Of a stretch of 64,000 bases of DNA, positions 51,622-59,773 are shown piece by piece. The notes under the pieces are model-generated. The model was given only the letters and a program-made list of their open reading frames with translations, did no database searches and was not told the DNA's origin. Position numbers and translations under genes: made by a program. Source of the DNA: Bog-473 sp963719485 (lineage in GTDB: Bacteria; Actinomycetota; Acidimicrobiia; Acidimicrobiales; RAAP-2); the NCBI GenBank assembly GCA_963719485.1, contig OY970387.1:930001-994000 (forward strand), read 5' to 3'. Numbering within the stretch: position 1 is the stretch's first letter; the number at the start of each line of letters is the position of its first letter.

Positions 51622-52359
51622 TTACTGGAGGCGCCACACGCTGACATGACTGCGGCTCTCGCCCGTGAACGGCGAGCGGTCCCACCACGCCCAACGATGT
51701 TCCAGCTTCATGCCTGCGATCCGAGCCATCAGGTCCAATTCAGCTGGCCACACATATCGAAACGGTGCCGTGAACTCGCTGAAACTGCCGTTAGGGAGCC
51801 GGTTGAAGTGCCGAGATCGGGAGATCTGCTTGTGCGTGCGGTCAATGAAGTCGTCGATCCCGATGTAGTCCTCCGTCAATGCGAACGGCACTCCGGGACT
51901 GCCCGGTGGTAACTGGCGAAGATTGGGCACGTTGAGTTCGACAACAAAACGACCTCCGGAGTGAAGGTGACGGGCAGCATTTTCGAAGCAGGCAACCTGT
52001 TCGTCCTGCGTCGTCAGGTTCGAGATCGTGTTGAAGACCAGATACACGAGTGAGAACTCGCCCTCCACGAACGTCACGGCCATATCGCCTTCGACGGCCT
52101 TGATGACACTCGCTTCAGGCTTCGATCGCAACACGGCGAGCATGTCTGCGGACAACTCGATCCCGGTGACCGGAACGCCCCGAGCAGCCAAAGGGACAGC
52201 GACCCGGCCAGTCCCTATGGCGAACTCCATCGCCGCTCCACCGTCACTCATCTCGACCAGGCAATCCACGGTCGCTTTGAGAACGCCGTCATCCCACATT
52301 CCCGTCCCAGGTTGGTCATAGGTTCTGGCGATTTCCCCGACGAATCGGTTTTCGGGCAC
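51622..52359 (-). CDS. Class I SAM-dependent methyltransferase
   Basis: From GTG 52359 the 245-residue product has an N-terminal ENRFVGEIARTYDQPGTGMW helix, motif I AMEFAIGTGRVAVPLAARG, motif II VTGIELSADMLAVL and motif IV FSLVYLVFNTISNLT. The C terminus carries FRYVWPAELDLMARIAGMKL. It belongs to the Methyltransf_25-type group. The upstream extension of the frame contains a DIR copy, so the start is set after it. Confidence 0.85.
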   Translation of the reverse strand: MPENRFVGEIARTYDQPGTGMWDDGVLKATVDCLVEMSDGGAAMEFAIGTGRVAVPLAARGVPVTGIELSADMLAVLRSKPEASVIKAVEGDMAVTFVEGEFSLVYLVFNTISNLTTQDEQVACFENAARHLHSGGRFVVELNVPNLRQLPPGSPGVPFALTEDYIGIDDFIDRTHKQISRSRHFNRLPNGSFSEFTAPFRYVWPAELDLMARIAGMKLEHRWAWWDRSPFTGESRSHVSVWRLQ

Positions 52360-52413
52360 ACACAAAGCTTGGCCCGACCCGAGTTGTCCCGCAACGGACC
52401 CTGCCCTAGCCGT

Positions 52414-52458
52414 ATGTGCCGAACGGCCGCACCCAATCCCGGCGGTAGGGGGCACCGT
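52414..52458 (-). repeat. DIR repeat copy, reverse orientation, long form
   Basis: Reverse strand reads TGCCCCCTACCGCCGGGA then TTGGGTGCGGCCGTTCGGCAC. It lies upstream of the methyltransferase gene. Confidence 0.8.
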
Positions 52459-52477
52459 CAGGCTCCCTACCGAACGG

Positions 52478-52957
52478 TCAGAAGTCTTCGAGGTCTTCCC
52501 AGTCCCGTACGCCGATACACCTCATTCCCGACTCCTCTTCCCCCCTTATGGCGCGTCCACTCTCTGCGGCCGCGGTCAGCCACTCAGGCATCCGCTCGTG
52601 GCCGATTAGGTCCATGTCAATGAAGGCCTGGATGCCAGTAAGTGCACTGATCCTCTGATCGAAATGAGTAGTTATGCCACCATCTATCGAGCGCCAGTAG
52701 ATTCGCTTCACGTCTTTCATGAGACGGAAATCACGATCTGGGTCCTGATGTGCTGCTTCGATCTTTCCCAACATGGCCCGTGGGCCTTCGACGACGGCGT
52801 CACTACGCGGTCGGAGGCGCCGAATCAGTGTCCCCCAGGGCATCGCTGCTGCGCCCAAGACTACGACTCCGATAATCCCCACCGGCTGCCAGACAAAGAT
52901 TCCGACGGCGAGAATCGCCACGCCCACCAAGACAAGCAGCAACCGATTCTTGCTCAT
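52478..52957 (-). CDS. Two-helix membrane protein
   Basis: The 159-residue product has two close membrane helices (LLLVLVGVAILAVGIFVW and VGIIGVVVLGAAAMPWG), then a soluble part with RSIDGGITTHFDQRISALTG. The C-terminal region is acidic. No family recognised. ATG 52957 begins MSKNRLLL; the upstream codons to 52975 are unneeded. Confidence 0.65.
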   Translation of the reverse strand: MSKNRLLLVLVGVAILAVGIFVWQPVGIIGVVVLGAAAMPWGTLIRRLRPRSDAVVEGPRAMLGKIEAAHQDPDRDFRLMKDVKRIYWRSIDGGITTHFDQRISALTGIQAFIDMDLIGHERMPEWLTAAAESGRAIRGEEESGMRCIGVRDWEDLEDF

Positions 52958-53140
52958 CCATAGAAAGGACCCCACGGCCTGATCGTACCGGCGCTGTCGG
53001 CATTCACTAGAGATTCCGGTATCACACCCTCCCGGTGTATGGGGGCGGTCAAGCGGCGAACTACTCGACTGGACGTTGAGTCTCTCTCGGTGGATGCTCC
53101 GATCCGCTTACTGCGATGAACCGACGTAGGAATTTCGATC

Positions 53141-53449
53141 ATGTGGCTCGTCGTATTCATCTACGACTGCGGCGACAAGTCTGCCATGAGTCGAGATGAC
53201 GCCCGGCTGGCCAATCTCAACGCGATGCTCGTCGAACACTCTGGTCGTGCAGAGCGCGAGGGCGGCTCGATCTGGTCCGTCAGAGTAGTCATCGACGCCC
53301 CCACCTATGGTGTTGCACTGGAAGCAGCGGAGATCCTCTTGATGCCCGCTATCCGGGAAGCCGATCTCCCAGCAGAACGTCTTCGCAGCGTCGAAGCAAA
53401 CTGGGTGCCAGCAGCTCGGGGTCTTTGGTTCGGTGAACCAGACCCTTAG
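53141..53449 (+). CDS. Hypothetical protein, 102 residues
   Basis: A compact domain reads MWLVVFIYDCGDKSAMSRDD, IWSVRVVIDAPTYGVALEAA and ILLMPAIREADLPAERLRSV. The strand-helix pattern resembles small uncharacterised actinobacterial proteins. No active-site motif. Modest confidence that it is a gene; function unknown. Confidence 0.6.
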   Translation: MWLVVFIYDCGDKSAMSRDDARLANLNAMLVEHSGRAEREGGSIWSVRVVIDAPTYGVALEAAEILLMPAIREADLPAERLRSVEANWVPAARGLWFGEPDP

Positions 53450-53495
53450 GCGCGCTTTGGAGTGCCACGTCTTACCCGTTTCGTGCGTCCCATAT

Positions 53496-53535
53496 GTGCC
53501 GATCAGCAGCGCCCAAGCCCGGCGCTAGGGGACTG
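53496..53535 (-). repeat. DIR repeat copy, reverse orientation
   Basis: Reverse strand reads AGTCCCCTAGCGCCGGGC then TTGGGCGC and GATCGGCAC. Between convergent genes. Confidence 0.7.
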
Positions 53536-53892
53536 CTGAAACGGTCCGCCACCATTCCGCATCAACGCCATCCCCCTTCCAGTACAGGACAGCAGCCTGA
53601 ACGGTTGCCTCATCGGCGGGACTCGGTTCGAGCAGCAGAGCCTCCACGGCGGACGGTAGGCGCACGCTGTGGTCACGGATGTAGTGAGCGAGGCCTTCGG
53701 GCCAATCAATACGCCGTCGGTGAGCTCGCCCGAACCGTTCTGACACCCACAGAATCGGCACCGCGAGAACCCCATATAGTCGATGCCCGTACGCACCCCA
53801 GCGTTCAGATGCGCAAGGATCGTCTCTCTGTAATCATCGGAGGGATCAACGAAGTCATGCACGTCTGGCCAGCCATCCGCTTCGTTTCGCAT
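53525..53892 (-). pseudogene. Unknown-family gene with one frameshift
   Basis: The first frame gives MRNEADGWPDVHDFVDPSDD, RTGIDYMGFSRCRFCGCQNG and SGELTDGV. After a one-base loss near 53705 the other frame continues DWPEGLAHYIRDHSVRLPSA and ATVQAAVLYWKGDGVDAEWW. The CRxCG...NG...LTDGxxxWPEGLAHY pattern is one I have seen in uncharacterised actinobacterial proteins. Whole length is present apart from the indel. Confidence 0.55.
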
Positions 53893-54242
53893 CCACAGGC
53901 CGATGAGTCGGAACGGTGGCACCGGAGAATCTTGGCAGATCCGGCATCCGCCTGGTCCGCCGATCCCGCGTACGGGGATACCGGCCTCGTTCTGCCAAAT
54001 CGGTCGATCCTTAGAACAGGGAACCACCCGCAAGGATGTCTCGAGCCTTTTTAAGCGCGAGCCTGGCGTCGGGATCGTCGGGAGATGAGTTCAGATAAGC
54101 GCCGTGTGACACCCTGAGAAGGTGAGGGCGTGGCCAGAGCGGTTCCATTTCTTGGATGATCTGAGCGAATTGCGCTCAATTCGTCCCGACTCACGGAGGG
54201 TGGGAGTTGGAACGACGGTCACTTCGATTGTTCCTAAGGGCT

Positions 54243-54479
54243 ATGGCTCCTGTCCGCATCCTGCATCCGGCGAGTACCGCTGCTGGCCCGCTGCATTGGT
54301 CCGAGATCGCCGAGGCCAGCGAGACCATCGTCCATCCGCTGGTTCAATTGCATCTGACCGTCCCGGACCCTGATGACGGCCCGTGGAAGATCCCTCTCGA
54401 GCAGGCACGGCCCCCGTCAGAGATCCTGTCGGCACTGGTCTCGCGCCTCGGGCCCTTCACGACGACCTCCGACCACTGA
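54243..54479 (+). CDS. Small hypothetical protein
   Basis: A 78-residue frame starts MAPVRILHPASTAAGPLHWS and continues LVQLHLTVPDPDDGPWKIPL. Acidic and proline-rich; no motif recognised. The open frame continues upstream to 54207 but less plausibly. Confidence 0.45.
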   Translation: MAPVRILHPASTAAGPLHWSEIAEASETIVHPLVQLHLTVPDPDDGPWKIPLEQARPPSEILSALVSRLGPFTTTSDH

Positions 54480-54657
54480 GCTTCCCCCACTTGGACGGAC
54501 ACGAGTCCACCTTCGAGTTGATGAACCGGGGTCAGTGAGTGGCTCGGCGGCACCGAGACTCCTCCTTCGACGACATGTCGGGCAACGGAGAACCCACTCG
54601 CGAATTGCCCGATAGACTGAGGAACGTACTCGCTACTCCTCGTCAAGCACATTCTGA

Positions 54658-55797
54658 GTGAACGCACTAAGACGACAGCCTCCTCGTCTTCTCGGAGTAT
54701 TCGCCCACCCAGATGACGAGACTTTCTGTGCTGGCGGCACCCTCGCCAAGTATGCGTATGCGGGGGCAGACGTCCGAGTGCTCACATTCACGAAGGGCGG
54801 AGCGGGCCAGATCAGGGACGCCAGCGTCGCCACACGGACGACCTTGACTGCAGTCCGGGCCAAGGAACTCGATGCTGCCGGTCGGGAACTCGGGATTACG
54901 GAGACGAGATGCCTTGAGTATCCCGATGGGGTCCTCTCAGACATTGACAACCGGGTGCTCATCGGCGTCGTCTCAGATCTGCTCGATGAATTCGATCCCG
55001 ATGTTGTGATTACCTTCGGGCCTGATGGGTTTTCGGGTCACCCTGACCACATCGCGGTGGGATCAGCCACCACCGTGGCATGCTCGGAAGTTCGATCCGA
55101 GACATCTAGACGGGTCTTCTATTGCCAATCCCAGCGAAACAGCATGCTGCTGCGCAACCGCCTGGCCGAATGGGTAGTCGAGCTGGCAAACCGATTCAAG
55201 GGCACGCAGGACTTCGTACGAGCACTCTGGGTCCTCTCACGTGAAGCAACCGCGCTCGGATACGCCTCAGACTTTGTCAACGTCGAGTGGTTTCCGTCGG
55301 GTTTCTATCTCATCGAACAGGGTGACGCAGCGGCCGAAATGCATTTTCTTCTCTCCGGTCATGTGGAGATCCGACGAGAAGACGAAGATGGCCAGGTCCG
55401 GGTGATCGACCAATCGGGCCCGGGGGAATTCATCGGAGAAGAGGGCATCGCAACGGGCCAGCCGCGCAATGCGCATGTCGTTGCACTTGATGACGTGACG
55501 ACCCTTACGTTCTCCACACCAACACCTATCCTTACGGACGAGCCCGCAGCGCAGTCTCAACACAATGTGGCTCGATATCTCGCAACAGAAGATTCGACGG
55601 ACGATGGGGCGAGCATGCGCATCGACGTGTCCGAATTCGTCGGCCACAAAGTACGGGCCGCCGCCGCGCATCGGTCCCAGTATCCAATCGATCCGAACAT
55701 CTTTCCGGATCCGATGCTTCGAGAGATGTTCGGAGTCGAGTTCTTCATCCCTGTCGGGCACAAGCCCGAACTGAATACTTCGCTCCTCGAAGAGTAA
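54658..55797 (+). CDS. PIG-L deacetylase with an inserted cyclic-nucleotide-binding domain
   Basis: From GTG 54658 the 379-residue product has the LmbE/PIG-L metal motif VFAHPDDE (His17, Asp20) and GHPDH near residues 127-131, as in N-acetylglucosamine deacetylases such as MshB. Residues about 205-300 are a cNMP-binding domain (GFYLIEQGDAAAEMHFLLSG, then a phosphate-binding cassette GEFIGEEGIATGQPRNAHVV). Residues about 325-372 return to the PIG-L C-terminal part with RAAAAHRSQYP. The cNMP domain is therefore an insertion and not a tail. No signal peptide. Next to it is a cysteine-synthase-like gene. Confidence 0.85.
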   Translation: MNALRRQPPRLLGVFAHPDDETFCAGGTLAKYAYAGADVRVLTFTKGGAGQIRDASVATRTTLTAVRAKELDAAGRELGITETRCLEYPDGVLSDIDNRVLIGVVSDLLDEFDPDVVITFGPDGFSGHPDHIAVGSATTVACSEVRSETSRRVFYCQSQRNSMLLRNRLAEWVVELANRFKGTQDFVRALWVLSREATALGYASDFVNVEWFPSGFYLIEQGDAAAEMHFLLSGHVEIRREDEDGQVRVIDQSGPGEFIGEEGIATGQPRNAHVVALDDVTTLTFSTPTPILTDEPAAQSQHNVARYLATEDSTDDGASMRIDVSEFVGHKVRAAAAHRSQYPIDPNIFPDPMLREMFGVEFFIPVGHKPELNTSLLEE

Positions 55798-55818
55798 ACC
55801 GCTATTGCTGTGAGGGCA

Positions 55819-56772
55819 CTACAGCTCGGCGACTAGATCATCGAACAAGGCGGTTGAGAAGTACCGCTCCATGCGGTCCGGCAGAATCGTCGCCACGTGA
55901 TGGCCGGGGCCGAGGCGGGTGGCAAGTCGCCGAGCTGCGGCGATGTTGAGCCCGCTTGATGGGCCAATGCCCAGGCCGCGGCGCCCGAACTCGCGAGCCG
56001 TTGCCATTGCTTCCGGCTCTGGAACCAACACGGGTTCCTCGAGCCCGACCGCGCTGGGGTCGAGGAGCTGGCTCATGCCCTCGACAATGCCTGGTATCCC
56101 GCCCACAACCTCCGGGTCACCTTCAGTGGTAAACGTGGCGGTCGGCATCGCTCTTGCGATGACAGTGTCGTACCCGTGATCCCGCAGAGAATGTGCCACG
56201 CCCATCAGTGTGCCGCCAGTGCCGACGCCGGCGACGAAGCCATGCAGACGAACCCCGACATGTTGAATGAGCTGGGGTCCGGTTGAATGTTGGTGGGCGA
56301 ACACGTTCCGCGGATTCTCGAACTGCCGGGCCGCATAGAGATCGTCCTCTTTGCTTTGGTCGTTGAGCATCGCGGCCAAAGCGCCATTCATGCCCTCCTC
56401 TGCCGGAGTTAGAACAACCTCACCACCGAGCCGACGGATCATCAACACTCGTTCCCCGCTGACCGTCTTGGGCATATACGCCCGAAAATGCACACCGACC
56501 GTGGCGCAGACCATGCTCAATGCAATCGAGGTCGACCCGCTTGACGCTTCTGCGACAATGGTTGAAGGCGTCACATCGCCGTTGGCGATTGCATGCGCCA
56601 CAATGTTCGTGGCCATACGATCCTTTGTACATCCGCTCGGCAGCAGGTACTCCAGCTTCAACCAGAGCGTGCAGCCGGTTACTTCATCTTCGAACGGAAT
56701 GGTTGGGGTCTCGAGTGGGAGACGCAACAACCACGATGCGCTCTCGATGAAACGCGATTGACTCGGACCCAT
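55819..56772 (-). CDS. PLP-dependent cysteine-synthase-family enzyme
   Basis: The 317-residue product has the fold-type II motifs: LPSGCTKDRMA with the PLP lysine, EASSGSTSIALS for the phosphate loop, GVGTGGTLMGVAHSL for the glycine-rich loop, and LPDRMERYFSTALF at the C terminus where cysteine synthases have PDxxERY. The SGCTKDR segment differs from the usual GSxKDR. AGGAGGGTG before ATG 56772 sets the start. It converges with the PIG-L gene across 21 bp, which suggests a shared thiol-related role. Confidence 0.88.
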   Translation of the reverse strand: MGPSQSRFIESASWLLRLPLETPTIPFEDEVTGCTLWLKLEYLLPSGCTKDRMATNIVAHAIANGDVTPSTIVAEASSGSTSIALSMVCATVGVHFRAYMPKTVSGERVLMIRRLGGEVVLTPAEEGMNGALAAMLNDQSKEDDLYAARQFENPRNVFAHQHSTGPQLIQHVGVRLHGFVAGVGTGGTLMGVAHSLRDHGYDTVIARAMPTATFTTEGDPEVVGGIPGIVEGMSQLLDPSAVGLEEPVLVPEPEAMATAREFGRRGLGIGPSSGLNIAAARRLATRLGPGHHVATILPDRMERYFSTALFDDLVAEL

Positions 56773-57045
56773 CACCCTCCTGACGGCCCGTGATCCTAAC
56801 CCGAACATCAAGTGTCAGAGACTGTTCTGGGCGACTGGACGTTCAGACTCGCACAGCCCAATCACATGAATCTCTCGGCCGATCACGCTGCAGCATCACT
56901 CTGGGGTTCGATTGAGTCGCCACCGGGATCGGCAATCAACTCAGGGAGAACCGACCCGGGGTTGCGCTAACATCTCCACGCATATTAATTCGTTTCGCGA
57001 ACTGCGTTCGCAGGCGATCGGATCGACTACTTGGGGAGAACGCGC
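56773..57045. other. Divergent promoter interval
   Basis: No frame looks coding. It holds divergent promoters for the cysteine-synthase-like gene and the cNMP-binding gene. TATTAATT near 56985 is unusually AT-rich for the window. Confidence 0.4.
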
Positions 57046-57549
57046 TTGAGTGCGGAGCGGGCAACCACGATTCGAGAGATGTGCCCGTTTCGACTCGTCG
57101 TCGATGAAGACATGGACCAGCTCGACAGAGAAATCACGATGTCATATGCAGAAGCCGGCTCGACGATCTTCGAAGACGGTGATTCCGCAGACGATCTGGT
57201 TGTTGTCATGGAAGGAACTGTCGACGTCCTCAAGGACGGCCGACTTCTCGGGACGCTCGGTCCGGGGTCGCTCCTCGGCGAGGTGTCGGCCTTCGTGCCA
57301 TCATCGTCTCGTACTGCCACCATTCGTGCGAACTCCGCCGTGCGAATGATCAGGTGGCGTACGGACCATGTCCGAAGCAGGTTGGCTGGCCATGAGCGCC
57401 TTGCGACGGCCATCGTTGCCGACATGGCATTTGTTCTCTCGGAGCGGCTCGACCGCCGCACGGAGGACGTGGTTTCCGTCCTCAAGGCCGCCGGGACCCG
57501 CCTCCCGGTTGCGGAGCTCGAGCGGCTTCGCGGCCGCACGGTGCAATAG
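57046..57549 (+). CDS. Stand-alone cyclic-nucleotide-binding protein
   Basis: The 167-residue product has one cNMP-binding barrel: YAEAGSTIFEDGDSADDLVV, GTVDVLKDGRLLGTLGPGSL and the phosphate-binding cassette GEVSAFVPSSSRTATIRA with the Glu and Arg that grip the cyclic phosphate. The C-terminal helix is a helical lever, but no DNA-binding winged helix follows, unlike Crp. TTG 57046 (GGGGAG upstream) is preferred; ATG 57079 is possible. Its position between a cNMP-controlled enzyme and a cyclase-like gene points to a regulatory role. Confidence 0.82.
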   Translation: MSAERATTIREMCPFRLVVDEDMDQLDREITMSYAEAGSTIFEDGDSADDLVVVMEGTVDVLKDGRLLGTLGPGSLLGEVSAFVPSSSRTATIRANSAVRMIRWRTDHVRSRLAGHERLATAIVADMAFVLSERLDRRTEDVVSVLKAAGTRLPVAELERLRGRTVQ

Positions 57550-57744
57550 TCCGCGGCCACCTGATCGGATGTTCACGCTCTTCATGACACCTTTTCAGAT
57601 TGTCGTCGGGCAGCCCTCCACACGATTGGGGCGGTTCGGATCCACACGGACGACAGGATTCGCTCGCCCTCGTGCACATTCAGGGACGATCGGCGGTGTC
57701 CTGCAAGTCTATGGAGGATCTCGCGGAAATTGATACGGTCACGC

Positions 57745-58461
57745 ATGACCTCTGGACGTTCGCTTCTCCTCATCGCTGACATCGGTGGCTACACCGAATA
57801 CATGCGCTTCCACCGTATGAGCCTTGCGCATGCAGAGGTCAACACGGGCCGGCTGCTCGAAAAGGTGATCGATGCCGTGCCCGACTTCGACCTGATCGAG
57901 ATCGAGGGAGATGCAGCTTTTCTAGCTCGCGAGGCCGATGCGCTCGATAGTGATACCACGGTCGCCCTGACGCTCGACGCTGCCATGGCGATGCACCGCG
58001 CCTTCCACAGTGAGCGCGACAATGTCGAGACCAACCTTTGCCCATGTGGCGGTTGCAACCAGGTAAAACAGCTGAAGCTCAAGTTCGTCGCGCATATTGG
58101 CGACGTCGCCACCCAAACCATTAGGCAGCGTCGCAAGCTTGTGGGGATCGACGTTATCCATGTCCATCGGATGCTGAAGAATCCGGTCAAAATTCCTGAG
58201 TACGTGCTCCTGTCCGAGGAGCTCTACCAGACCGCAAAGGACCCGATGCCCAGCCCTGCACACGAGGTGTCTCAAGACCTCGAAGGCATCGGTCGGACTC
58301 GGGCTTATTTCGTGAATGTCTCAGACATGTCTGGTGCGCCGGCTCCGTTGCCGAAACCCTCCATCATCGAACGCGTCGGAAAGACGCTGAGCGTCGCTGG
58401 TTCGGGTCTGCCGTACATGGTGGGCCTGCGGCGCCGACGTGCGGCCGCTTCCCCAGTCTGA
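57745..58461 (+). CDS. DUF2652 class III cyclase-like protein
   Basis: The 238-residue protein keeps the class III nucleotidyl-cyclase layout: LLLIADIGGYTEYMRFHRM carries the first metal aspartate, LIEIEGDAAFLAREADALD the GD motif with the second, LKFVAHIGDVATQTI aligns with the GIHxG strand and KLVGIDVIHVHRMLKNPVKI with the GdxVNxAxRL region. The usual purine-selecting lysine is not obvious. A CPCGGC motif near residue 104 is unusual. It may be a divergent cyclase or an inactive sensor. Its neighbours bind cyclic nucleotides. Confidence 0.8.
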   Translation: MTSGRSLLLIADIGGYTEYMRFHRMSLAHAEVNTGRLLEKVIDAVPDFDLIEIEGDAAFLAREADALDSDTTVALTLDAAMAMHRAFHSERDNVETNLCPCGGCNQVKQLKLKFVAHIGDVATQTIRQRRKLVGIDVIHVHRMLKNPVKIPEYVLLSEELYQTAKDPMPSPAHEVSQDLEGIGRTRAYFVNVSDMSGAPAPLPKPSIIERVGKTLSVAGSGLPYMVGLRRRRAAASPV

Positions 58462-58712
58462 CGCAAGATTCTTCTTGTTCTCGGGCCGGATCTGGAAACA
58501 GAATCGTGAACGTGTGTTACTCAAGGGTGTGCGGTCACTCAAGGTTCTGATCAGGGTCGATCGGAGTGGACGCTTCGTGACTCGAACCCGCGACCACAGG
58601 GGTGTGAATCGCTTCAAGCCGCTTTCCGTTAGTTGGGGACATCAAGGAATGCCCAGGTCGGATCCGAATTCAACTGACCCCTAGTTGCCTCTCTTCTCCC
58701 CTATTTCGCGTT
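58462..58712. other. Intergenic interval with tRNA-like 17-mer
   Basis: A reverse-strand stretch at about 58575-58598 resembles the T-arm of a tRNA (GGTTCGAGTC core), but the arm does not pair fully and no acceptor stem or D-arm can be drawn, so it is at most a fragment. Confidence 0.35.
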
Positions 58713-58739
58713 GCTTCGCGCGTACAATGCGCGCGAAGC
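58713..58739. repeat. Perfect hairpin, 10-bp stem
   Basis: GCTTCGCGCG and CGCGCGAAGC enclose the 7-base loop TACAATG. No T-run follows on the plus strand. Confidence 0.7.
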
Positions 58740-58910
58740 CGGCTGACTCAATGGAGAATTGCGATTTGTCAGGCCGGTAAAGGGACGCCGAAGGGGAGCG
58801 AGGACGGGAGCGCAGACGAGGCCCGCAGCGGCCCTTGAGGGGTCGGACCACTCGCTACCCCAGCATAGGAGTGGCCGGCCCCATCGGGCCGGCCTGGATG
58901 CCCCAAGGGG
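58740..58910. other. GC-rich structured interval
   Basis: Contains a 9-bp-stem hairpin GGCCGGCCC/GGGCCGGCC at 58873-58894 and a GCCCC/GGGGC pair just after it. Composition differs from neighbouring genes and no coding frame is convincing. Could be a structured RNA or a mobile-element border. Confidence 0.4.
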
Positions 58911-58940
58911 CGCCCAATCCCGGCGAACTGGCACAGTCGC
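58911..58940 (-). repeat. DIR repeat copy, reverse orientation
   Basis: Reverse strand reads TGCCAGTTCGCCGGGA then TTGGGCGCC. Confidence 0.7.
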
Positions 58941-59026
58941 TCTAACCCTCGTACTAGGTCGTTGAGATCAGAGCGACGATTCTGTCCCGCAGTGGACGGA
59001 CATCGTCAGACGCGTCTGGCCACACC

Positions 59027-59485
59027 TCAGCCCATGAGAGCGGACTGGTCAATGGCACGTAGGGAGGCCGCTACCTCTTTGCGGAGTTGCCTTTGTCGAA
59101 TCGGTCCCGCCAAAAGCTTTCGATTCAGTGTCTTGAGATATACGTCCCAGTTCACGCTGACATCTGCGCCGGAATCTGCCGGTTTGATCTCCCACCTCCA
59201 CAAAGCGTAGGAAGGGTTGCCGTCCTCGTTCCTGGTCCGATATGCGAAGCGGAACGCATCGCGATCGATCTCCTCGACGCTTGACCGGCTCTTCCAAGTC
59301 ATCATGCGACTCGGGTGCATTTGTACGACCCATTCTGCACCCGTGACCAGCTCGGTTGGCCGATCCACGACGCTTTCGATCGCCTCGTTCCACTCCGGAA
59401 GGCGGTCGATGTTGGTGATCAAACTGAATACAGCGTCGGGAGTGGCAGTTACGCGGCCACTCGCGTTTCCATGAATCTCTTGCAC
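59027..59485 (-). CDS. SRPBCC/polyketide-cyclase-like protein
   Basis: The 152-residue product has the helix-grip fold: HGNASGRVTATPDAVFSLIT, NIDRLPEWNEAIESVVDRP, and WVVQMHPSRMMTWKSRSSVE. The C-terminal helix (RKEVAASLRAIDQSALMG) closes the cavity. AGGGAGGTTGAAACG precedes GTG 59485, so the longer frame to 59512 is not used. Such proteins bind lipids or act as cyclases; the ligand is unknown. Confidence 0.85.
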   Translation of the reverse strand: MQEIHGNASGRVTATPDAVFSLITNIDRLPEWNEAIESVVDRPTELVTGAEWVVQMHPSRMMTWKSRSSVEEIDRDAFRFAYRTRNEDGNPSYALWRWEIKPADSGADVSVNWDVYLKTLNRKLLAGPIRQRQLRKEVAASLRAIDQSALMG

Positions 59486-59595
59486 CGTTTCAACCTCCCT
59501 ACCTATCCGCACCGAATTGTCTCACCAGGATCCAGGACATTCCAGGGTCATGTTCAGCACTGCTACTGCCGGACTGTCCCCAAGGTGCCTGAACC

Positions 59596-59624
59596 GTCCC
59601 ACCGACCCGGCGAACTGGGCTACC
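59596..59624 (-). repeat. DIR repeat copy, reverse orientation
   Basis: Reverse strand reads TAGCCCAGTTCGCCGGGT then CGGTGGGAC. Confidence 0.7.
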
Positions 59625-59773
59625 TAGATGACCATGGCGATTACAAATCGTGCAAACTAGAAGTGCAGGTCAGAGTGCTCCCAGGATTCGGTGGACGTGA
59701 CGGTTTTTTGGCGCAAGCATTGCGTTCGTAGTTGACGCGGATCGTGGGTCCGTGCCCAGTCAAGGGAGGAACT

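Noticed and set aside
58570..58600. Possible tRNA on the minus strand
   Set aside because: Only a T-loop-like GGTTCGAGTC core is present; the T-stem does not pair and no D-arm, anticodon arm or acceptor stem can be drawn.
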